This document shows positions 27,369-32,998 of a DNA stretch of 32,998 nucleotides, piece after piece. Made by a program: the position numbers and the translations under genes. How positions within the stretch are numbered: the stretch's first letter is position 1; each line of letters starts with the position of its first letter. The DNA is from Thalassobaculaceae bacterium (GTDB lineage: Bacteria; Pseudomonadota; Alphaproteobacteria; Thalassobaculales; Thalassobaculaceae), in assembly GCA_029212785.1 (NCBI GenBank), contig JARGOG010000049.1:1-32998 (forward strand). The letters are read 5' to 3'. Under the pieces are notes generated by a model. The model did no database searches. It was not told where the DNA came from and saw only the letters and a list, made by a program, of their open reading frames with translations.

Positions 27369-27397
27369 TATCTACAGGCTGCGCACCGTATTTGCAA
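27369..27397 (-). promoter_or_regulatory. Proposed rpsB promoter (-35 TTGCAA, 17-bp spacer, -10 TAGATA)
   Basis: On the minus strand TTGCAA (27397-27392) and TAGATA (27374-27369) are spaced by 17 bp. Transcription would start near 27362, leaving a leader of about 130 nt with the two hairpins. The match to consensus is moderate. Confidence 0.4.
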
Positions 27398-27775
27398 GGC
27401 CGCAAAGCGGCATTTTCCGTGGCGTTCTCCCTGGTGGCCGGCCTGCTCGCCGTCGGTCTGCTCGCCGTCGTCCCCGCCAGGGCCGACCCGCTGGGCGACC
27501 GGATCGCCGAATATCTCTGCTTTCCGCCCAGCGCCGAGCGGCTGGCGATCGATGCACGGGAAGGCGCAAGGCTCCTTTCCCAGCCGCCGGTGACCGGCGA
27601 CTACCGAGACATTCAAGGCAGCGAGGCGCGGGCCTGGTTCGAGGTCCTCAAGGACGGTTCCGCCCGCTGCCGCACGCCGGCGACATCAAATATGACGCTC
27701 TGGTTCTGCGCCGAGGTCACGTTGGACGGGGCCATTCTGCTGCGAAACAGAATGAGATTGTGCGATTTGCCGTAG
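27392..27775 (+). CDS. Small exported protein with four cysteines, function unknown
   Basis: I do not recognise the family. Read from TTG at 27392 it has 127 residues: a basic start (MQGRKAAF), a hydrophobic core ([19 protein letters not shown]) and a signal peptidase I site at PARA-DPLG (about residue 31). The mature part of about 96 residues has exactly four cysteines (43, 93, 106, 124), which could form two disulfides in the periplasm. The start is uncertain: GTG at 27419 would keep the hydrophobic core but lose the positive charges, and neither has a good ribosome binding site. The frame stays open upstream into antisense of rpsB, which is not coding. The gene is divergent from rpsB, and its 5' end overlaps the proposed rpsB -35 element. 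Confidence 0.65.
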   Translation: MQGRKAAFSVAFSLVAGLLAVGLLAVVPARADPLGDRIAEYLCFPPSAERLAIDAREGARLLSQPPVTGDYRDIQGSEARAWFEVLKDGSARCRTPATSNMTLWFCAEVTLDGAILLRNRMRLCDLP

Positions 27776-27825
27776 ATTAACCATGAATATCGACTAAAAT
27801 ACGACTCGAATGATGGGGTTTCCCG

Positions 27826-28389
27826 ATGGCGGTTGCCGCAATCTCTCGTGCTTTACGCAGTGAAACGATGCGATCACCGATCGTGCGTAGCGCATTCGAG
27901 TACTGGCGCAGCAAGTGCCGTGGTCGCGCCCTGCCCTCCCGCGCGGACATCGACCCGATGGAAATTCCGCGCGTGCTTCCGAACATTTCCCTGGTGGAAC
28001 GCGATACCGAAACCGGACGGTACCGGTACCGCCTGATCGGCTCGGCTCTGGTGGAGTCACTCGGCTGGGATGCGACCGGGCGCTATCTGGACGAGGTCTA
28101 TCCCGGTTTCGAGAACAGCCCGAGCAAGCGCTATCGCGAGCAGGTCTTCGACCTGGGCAAGCCGAGCCACCGGATCGGCCGGCCCTCACTGCGGTTCGCC
28201 AAGGATTTCTTCAATGTGGAGCGGCTGTATCTGCCGCTGGCCGATGACGGCCAGCGGGTGGACATGGTGATGGGCATCATGGTGTTCAGCCAGGATGCGA
28301 TCACCCCGGGCACAACCGACGCCGATGCACTCCGGGACGCGCCGGCTCAGGCCGGCGGTGTCCAAGCCGCCTTCGGATCCAACGGGTAG
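27826..28389 (+). CDS. PAS-domain protein (PAS_5 family)
   Basis: 187 residues, cytoplasmic. The sequence fits the alphaproteobacterial PAS_5 family (Pfam PF07310): FEYWRSKCRGRALPSRADIDPMEIPRVLPNISLVE, then GRYRYRLIGSALVESLGWDATGRYLDE, and a C-terminal strand pair VERLYLPLADDGQRVDMVMGIMVF. It covers nearly one PAS fold with no attached kinase, cyclase or DNA-binding domain, so it is probably a stand-alone sensor or adaptor; the ligand and partner are unknown. The ATG at 27826 has a GGGG stretch 7 nt upstream; Met15 is an alternative start. It follows the exported protein by 50 bp in an AT-richer gap. Its 3' end overlaps that of the convergent M81 gene by 43 bp. Confidence 0.85.
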   Translation: MAVAAISRALRSETMRSPIVRSAFEYWRSKCRGRALPSRADIDPMEIPRVLPNISLVERDTETGRYRYRLIGSALVESLGWDATGRYLDEVYPGFENSPSKRYREQVFDLGKPSHRIGRPSLRFAKDFFNVERLYLPLADDGQRVDMVMGIMVFSQDAITPGTTDADALRDAPAQAGGVQAAFGSNG

Positions 28390-29876
28390 ACCGGGCGCGG
28401 CAGCCCTTTCCAGTCGAAATTGGCAAGATTCGGCGAGGTCAGGCCGGGCACGTCGACCTCCAGGATCCGCTCCGGCGGAAACAGGTGCTGGAAGCCCGCC
28501 CGGAAATGGCCCCGCGACTTCACCACGATCGACCGGGCGCCGACCACGTCGAGGCCCAGTTCCTCGATGAAATCCGTCGACAGGCACTGCTGGCGCTTGG
28601 TGATGGCGATCAGGGTGATGCCGTCGAGCGCCAGGATCGCGGTGTCGCCGAGGCTGACATTCTTGTCCATCGCCATGCCATGGCGACCGACGAACTCCCC
28701 GTCATGCAGGCGCACGACCCGGGCATCCCATTCCAGCGGCTCCGAATAGTTGGCGGACTCCTCGGTGTTCATCCGGGCGCGGAAGATCGCGCCCTCGCCC
28801 GCCGCCTGGGCCTGCTTGACCAGGGCCGGATCGTAGAACACGGCGAAGACCGCGCCATGGACTCGCGCCTCCAGAAAGGCCCGCAGGATATACGTCGTGT
28901 TGCCGCGCCCGCCGCCACCGGGGTTGTCGGCGGGGTCGGCGAACAGCAGCGACGGCTGGACCTCGTCGGCGCCGACGGCCAGAGCCCGCGCCACCGCATC
29001 GCGGAGCGGCAGCATGTTGGTGCGATACCGCTCGTGCTCGGCCCAGCCGGCCTTGGCCAGCCCGATGGCGAGTGACTTGGCATGGGCCGGGTCGTTTCGG
29101 GTGGTGACGATCACGGTCATGCCGTTCTTCGGTGTGTCGGCGAAGGCGAAGCCGGACAGCACGGTGACGTTCATGACCTTGGCGTCGAGCTTGCTCTGAC
29201 CGAGGCGGATCAGGTCGCCATAGGGATGGCCGGGCGCCGTGAGCTGCGTTACCGACGGGGCGACCAGCGGCAGCCGGATCCGATAGGCCGTCGCCGTCAC
29301 CTCCGTGGTCATCAGCTCGTCCAGCAAGGTCGCCGCCTCCTCGCCGCGCTCATAGATGTCCACATGCGGGTTCTCGCGGTAGCCGACCATGATGTCGACG
29401 CTGTCCATCATCACGTCGGAGACATTGGCGTGCAGGTCGAGGGTGGCGACGATCGGCACGCCCGCCCCGACACAGCGCCGCACCAGGGCGAAAACCTCAC
29501 CGTCCGGATCGTGAGTGTGGGTCGCGGTCGCTCCGCCATGCTCGGCGATATAGACGCCGTCGAGCTTGCCGGCGGCCTTCAGGCCCTCCTCGAACTCGGC
29601 CAGCAGCTCGTTGAAGAATCCCTCCTCCACCGGTCCCGCCGGCTGGGAGGAGGCATGGGTGATCGGCACCGGCTCCCAGCCCGCCACGCCATATTTCCCG
29701 TCCATCACCGCGTAGAAGCCGCGCACGCCGTTGTAGAGCGGCGACGGGTCCTTGCGCGCCAGATCGGTAATCTCGGCCCCCCGGTAGTAGCCGCGCTGTT
29801 CGAAGTCCCAGCGCTTGCACGGCGGCGCGAAGGCGTTGCTTTCCAGGGAGAATCCGAGAATGGCGATACGTTTCAT
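28347..29876 (-). CDS. M81 family metallopeptidase (MlrC-like)
   Basis: 509 residues. The family is named after MlrC, which breaks down linearised microcystin, but most members have unknown substrates. N-terminal M81 domain: IAILGFSLESNAFAP (4-18), IAEHGGATATHTHDPDG (110-126), TLDLHANVS (145-153) and GYRENPHVDIYERG (165-178), carrying the likely metal-binding Asp and His residues. The C-terminal MlrC_C domain includes LLFADPADNPGGGGRGNTT and the late IVVKSRGHFRAGFQHLF segment. The ATG at 29876 has AAGGA six bases upstream; the open frame beyond it is a non-coding gap. A peptide or amide substrate is plausible, but nothing nearby names it. Confidence 0.9.
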   Translation of the reverse strand: MKRIAILGFSLESNAFAPPCKRWDFEQRGYYRGAEITDLARKDPSPLYNGVRGFYAVMDGKYGVAGWEPVPITHASSQPAGPVEEGFFNELLAEFEEGLKAAGKLDGVYIAEHGGATATHTHDPDGEVFALVRRCVGAGVPIVATLDLHANVSDVMMDSVDIMVGYRENPHVDIYERGEEAATLLDELMTTEVTATAYRIRLPLVAPSVTQLTAPGHPYGDLIRLGQSKLDAKVMNVTVLSGFAFADTPKNGMTVIVTTRNDPAHAKSLAIGLAKAGWAEHERYRTNMLPLRDAVARALAVGADEVQPSLLFADPADNPGGGGRGNTTYILRAFLEARVHGAVFAVFYDPALVKQAQAAGEGAIFRARMNTEESANYSEPLEWDARVVRLHDGEFVGRHGMAMDKNVSLGDTAILALDGITLIAITKRQQCLSTDFIEELGLDVVGARSIVVKSRGHFRAGFQHLFPPERILEVDVPGLTSPNLANFDWKGLPRPVYPLDPKAAWTPPA

Positions 29877-30007
29877 GGGATTTCCTTGCTCTGGCTCGGC
29901 AACCCGCAACCCAGGACGGTCCGCGGCGACTCCAGCGGCACGGCGATGATGCCGGTCCGGTCCATCATCCACCGAATTGCGCCCGGTGCAATCCTCCGAA
30001 GTCCCGG

Positions 30008-30032
30008 ACCGGGCTTCAGGCGACAGCCCGGT
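30008..30032 (-). terminator. Hairpin downstream of the membrane-protein gene
   Basis: ACCGGGCT (30008-30015) and AGCCCGGT (30025-30032) form a perfect 8-bp stem with a 9-nt loop, about 20 nt after the stop at 30053 in the direction of transcription. No T-run follows, so it is a weak terminator candidate or a processing site. It occupies part of the 176-bp gap before the M81 gene. Confidence 0.35.
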
Positions 30033-30052
30033 CAGCGGCCCCGCAACCGGCT

Positions 30053-31192
30053 CTACCGCTGGCCGGAGGCCGGCTGGACCGGCGCCAGCCACGCCCAGAC
30101 CGGCAGCCAGCGCGTGGCATGGAAGATCGAACGGCGGACCGGATACCAGAACGAACCGAGCAGCAGAATGGCAATCCCCAGCACCAGGAGAATCTGGGCG
30201 ATCGAGTCGGCCCAACCGCCTTGCGCCGAACCGAACACACCATACAGGACCACGCCCCAAGCCATGATCGACGACAGGATCAGGCTGCGCCGGTCGAGCG
30301 CCAACGCGATCAGCGCCAAGAGGATGAGGCTGATGACAAGCAGCGCCCATTGAAGTGTCGTTACGTCAAACGCCTCTGCGGAGGTCGTGGCGATATGGAG
30401 TGCCTGCGGGCCGACGACCCCCATCACGATATAGGGAGCGGATACCGCATGCAGCCAGAAGGCGGCGTCGGACCGCCAGGTCAGGCGCATTCGGTCGCGG
30501 ACATCCATCGCGATCGCGGCGACAAGGATGACGAGCCCGATCAGCGTGGTCGAGACTCTGAAGCTCCATCCCGCATCCGGATCGCCGCCGACCGCGCTCA
30601 GCAATGCCAGAGAGGCGCAAGCTGCGAACAGGCCAAGCGCGATCGGTAGCCTGAATCTCAGGAAGAACAGGGCCGAAAGCAGGCCGAACGCGTGAATCGA
30701 CGCGAACGTATCCGAGTTCCAGGCGAACTCGCTGGCAGGCGCGCCGGGCGAGAACGCCCACGTGGTAAAGCCATGCAGGGCCGCGGCAAGCGGACTGATC
30801 AGAAACCCGATGATCACCAGCAACAGGACCAACCCCGTCAGAGCCGACCGTCGTCGCGGCACAAGAAGCTCCGCCAGCAGCCAGAACAGGGCGCCACCCG
30901 CCACCGCCTCGACGAGTTCCCGCATGACCGGACTTGCCATCGTGCCGCCTGACGCCGGGTCCCATATCAACGCCGACAGAAACGACAGCAGATACCGAAC
31001 GGCAGCGGCGACAAGGGCGACGCCGACCGAGATGAACACGTCGTTGAAATCGCGGATGACCCGGAATTGCTCTTGCGGTCCCTCCGGATCGAAGGCCGGC
31101 CGCGTCGCCGCGAGAGCGAGAATCCTCTGCTCCTGGTCCGCGGTGATGATGCCGTCGGAGACCGCCTGGCCTAAAGTTCGCGCGTCCAGCAC
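30053..31192 (-). CDS. Polytopic membrane protein of unknown function
   Basis: 379 residues. A soluble N-terminal helix pair (MLDARTLGQAVSDGIITADQEQRILALA, about 1-28) and a short linker precede about ten hydrophobic segments from residue 50 to about 360, for example LTGLVLLLVIIGFLISPLAAAL and ILLVLGIAILLLGSFWYPV. The layout recalls DUF2157-type membrane proteins, where a short N-terminal helical domain leads into many helices, but I cannot assign a family with certainty. The start is GTG at 31192, only 3 nt after the dnaE stop, so translation is probably coupled to dnaE. No catalytic or transport motif was recognised. Confidence 0.75.
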   Translation of the reverse strand: MLDARTLGQAVSDGIITADQEQRILALAATRPAFDPEGPQEQFRVIRDFNDVFISVGVALVAAAVRYLLSFLSALIWDPASGGTMASPVMRELVEAVAGGALFWLLAELLVPRRRSALTGLVLLLVIIGFLISPLAAALHGFTTWAFSPGAPASEFAWNSDTFASIHAFGLLSALFFLRFRLPIALGLFAACASLALLSAVGGDPDAGWSFRVSTTLIGLVILVAAIAMDVRDRMRLTWRSDAAFWLHAVSAPYIVMGVVGPQALHIATTSAEAFDVTTLQWALLVISLILLALIALALDRRSLILSSIMAWGVVLYGVFGSAQGGWADSIAQILLVLGIAILLLGSFWYPVRRSIFHATRWLPVWAWLAPVQPASGQR

Positions 31193-31195
31193 CGC

Positions 31196-32998
31196 CTAGA
31201 GATCCCGCACGTAGTCGATGCCCGGCAGCGCCTTCACGGCGCCGCGCAGCCGGCTCGACACCTGATAGGCCTCCGGCAGCTTGATGCGGACGTCGCCCTT
31301 GGCGGTAGGCACCACCACCTGGATACGGCCGCGGCCTCGTCCCTCGTTCTGGATCAGTGACTTCAACGTCTCCAGCGGGGCGATGTCGTGCAGGAAGATC
31401 TCCAGCCCCGCCGCCGTCCGCTCCACCGCCTTGTCGAGCGGCTCCAGCGAGGAGGCCAGCAGGCGCAGGTTGTCGTCCTCGATCCGGGCGTCGGCGCGGA
31501 CCAGCAGCGGCTCGCCGGACTCCAGCAGATCGCGGGAGGCGGCCAGCACTTCGGAGAACAGCGTCACCTCGAACACCCCGGTTCGGTCGGTGAGCTGGAC
31601 GAAGGCGAAGCGGTTGCCCGACTTGGAAGTACGAATCTGGCGGCCGACGACGATCCCGGCCAGCACCAGACGGGCCGTTCCGCCCTTGCGGGCCGCCGCC
31701 GCCTGGGCCTCGGTCGAACCGACCACCTCCAACCGTGCCAGGCTCTCGGCATAGGCGTCGAGCGGGTGGGCCGAGAGATAGAAACCAAGCGCGTCGAACT
31801 CTTCCTTCAACCGGTCCATTTGCGGCCATTCCGGGCGCTGCTTGAGGCGGATATCCGGCTCCTGGCTGGCCCCGCCATCGACAGCGAACAGGTTGACCTG
31901 ATTGGATTGGCGTTCGCTCGCCGCGACACTCACATGGCGGATAACAGTTTCAAGGCTTTCAAATAGTTCCGCACGATTCTTATGAATTTGGTCGAAGGCT
32001 CCGGCCCGCACCAGATTCTCCAGAAGACGCTTGTTCACCTGGGTCGGATCGGCCCGGTCGGCGAATTCGGACAGGCTCTTGAACGGGCCGTCTTTCTCGC
32101 GCGTCTCCACCAGGGCGTCCATGGCCGATCCGCCGACATTCTTCACCGCCGCCAGCGCGTAGCGGATGGCATAGGAGCCGTCGTCCTGACGCTCGACGCC
32201 GAAGTCGCGCCGCGACCGGTTGATGTCCGGCGGCAGCAACTCGATCCGCAGTTTCTGCAATTCCTGGCGGAACACGTTCAGTTTGTCGGTATTGCCCATG
32301 TCGTAGGTCATGGACGCGGCCAGGAACTCGACCGGGTGGTTCGCCTTGAGATAGGCCGTGTGGTAGCTGACCAGCGCGTAGGCGGCGGCATGGGACTTGT
32401 TGAAGCCGTAGCCGGCGAAGGCGGCGATCTGGTCGAAGATGCCGCTCGCCTGGGCCTGGTCGACCCCCTGATCGACAGCGCCGGAGACGAACTTCTCGCG
32501 CTGGGCGTCCATCTCGGCCTTGATCTTCTTGCCCATGGCGCGGCGCAGCAGATCGGCGCCGCCGAGCGTGTAGCCGGACAGCCGCTGAGCCGCCTGCTGC
32601 ACCTGTTCCTGGTAGATCATGATGCCGAAGGTTTCCTTCAGCACCGGCTCCAGGACCGGGTGCATGTAGTCGGGCTGTTCCTCGCCGTGCTTGCAGGCGA
32701 TGTATTTCGGGATGTTGGCCATCGGCCCCGGCCGGTACAGGGCGACAAGGGCGATGATGTCCTCGAAGCGGTCGGGCCGCAGCCGGCGCAGCACGTCGCG
32801 CATGCCCGAACTTTCAAGCTGGAACACGCCGGTGCTCTCACCCTTGGCCAGCATGGCGTAGGTCGGCCCGTCATCCAAGGGCACCTGGGAGAGGTCGATC
32901 TCGATGCCCCGCTCCTTCAGGTGGTCGACGGCGCGCTGCAGGACGGTGAGCGTCTTCAACCCCAGAAAGTCGAACTTCACCAGCCCGGCCTGCTCTAC
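31196..32998 (-). CDS. dnaE: DNA polymerase III subunit alpha (C-terminal half, 5' end outside window)
   Basis: 600 residues of the replicative polymerase are seen; the full protein is about 1,150. The fragment opens at VEQAGLVKFDFLGLKTLT, the palm segment thought to hold the third catalytic aspartate. It continues through the fingers (GVFQLESSGMRDVLRRLRPD, VALYRPGPM, IMIYQEQVQQAAQRLSGYTLGGADLLRRAMGKK, GYGFNKSHAAAYALVSYHTAYLK), then a helix-hairpin-helix region and an OB-fold (IRTSKSGNRFAFVQLTDRTG). The carboxyl end, IDYVRDL, binds tau/clamp partners in E. coli, though the clamp motif was not identified here. The PHP exonuclease-like domain and first two catalytic aspartates lie outside the window. 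Confidence 0.97.
   Translation of the reverse strand, partial: VEQAGLVKFDFLGLKTLTVLQRAVDHLKERGIEIDLSQVPLDDGPTYAMLAKGESTGVFQLESSGMRDVLRRLRPDRFEDIIALVALYRPGPMANIPKYIACKHGEEQPDYMHPVLEPVLKETFGIMIYQEQVQQAAQRLSGYTLGGADLLRRAMGKKIKAEMDAQREKFVSGAVDQGVDQAQASGIFDQIAAFAGYGFNKSHAAAYALVSYHTAYLKANHPVEFLAASMTYDMGNTDKLNVFRQELQKLRIELLPPDINRSRRDFGVERQDDGSYAIRYALAAVKNVGGSAMDALVETREKDGPFKSLSEFADRADPTQVNKRLLENLVRAGAFDQIHKNRAELFESLETVIRHVSVAASERQSNQVNLFAVDGGASQEPDIRLKQRPEWPQMDRLKEEFDALGFYLSAHPLDAYAESLARLEVVGSTEAQAAAARKGGTARLVLAGIVVGRQIRTSKSGNRFAFVQLTDRTGVFEVTLFSEVLAASRDLLESGEPLLVRADARIEDDNLRLLASSLEPLDKAVERTAAGLEIFLHDIAPLETLKSLIQNEGRGRGRIQVVVPTAKGDVRIKLPEAYQVSSRLRGAVKALPGIDYVRDL

Noticed and set aside
29877-30052. 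Open reading frame extending M81 upstream by 158 codons
   Set aside because: The extension crosses the stop of the membrane-protein gene and lacks family similarity. The ATG at 29876 has a good ribosome binding site and the conserved N-terminus.

Overview
The window is a gene-dense, GC-rich stretch of ordinary chromosome from an alphaproteobacterium, most likely in or near the Rhodospirillales. The clues are a GTTC-N7-GTTC-type LexA box in front of lexA, lipid A synthesis using LpxI instead of LpxH, a C-terminally extended ribosomal protein S2, and the gene orders trpGDC-moaC-moeA-lexA and rpsB-tsf-pyrH-frr-uppS-cdsA-dxr-rseP-bamA-skp-lpxD-fabZ-lpxA-lpxI-lpxB. No tRNA, rRNA, CRISPR array, insertion sequence or prophage gene was seen, and no stretch above 300 bp lacks a gene.

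Layout. Positions 1-1571 (minus strand) hold a divergent polysaccharide deacetylase and an ElaA-like acetyltransferase cut by the window edge. Positions 1661-5868 (plus) hold a tightly coupled trpG-trpD-trpC-moaC-moeA run, followed by lexA (6020-6742) with its own promoter and SOS box. A 100-residue orphan gene (6773-7075, minus) faces lexA. Next to it lies comEC (7207-9425, minus), which carries a frameshift near its 3' end. Then gltX and gltA (plus) end at a textbook terminator at 12334-12358, followed by a cluster of small dyads.

Positions 12526-27231 are one continuous minus-strand run of 15 housekeeping genes, read from rpsB down to lpxB. In order it makes ribosomal protein S2 and EF-Ts, UMP kinase, ribosome recycling factor, the undecaprenyl carrier lipid (UppS), CDP-diacylglycerol (CdsA), an isoprenoid precursor (Dxr), the RseP site-2 protease, the BamA outer-membrane assembly pore, its periplasmic chaperone Skp/OmpH, and the lipid A enzymes LpxD, LpxA, LpxI and LpxB with FabZ. 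Translation capacity and envelope synthesis are thus chained together. Most junctions are short gaps or start/stop overlaps.

Divergent from rpsB are a small exported four-cysteine protein of unknown function and a PAS-domain protein. The PAS gene's 3' end overlaps that of a convergent M81-family (MlrC-like) metallopeptidase gene. The last part (minus) holds a polytopic membrane protein of unknown function starting 3 nt after the stop of dnaE, and the C-terminal half of dnaE, which runs off the window.

Nothing here looks like a new defence, secretion or mobile system. The points most worth a second look are the comEC frameshift, the LexA box together with a perfect DnaA box in front of lexA, the nested inverted repeat upstream of the orphan gene, the dyad cluster after gltA, and the RNA hairpins around rpsB.
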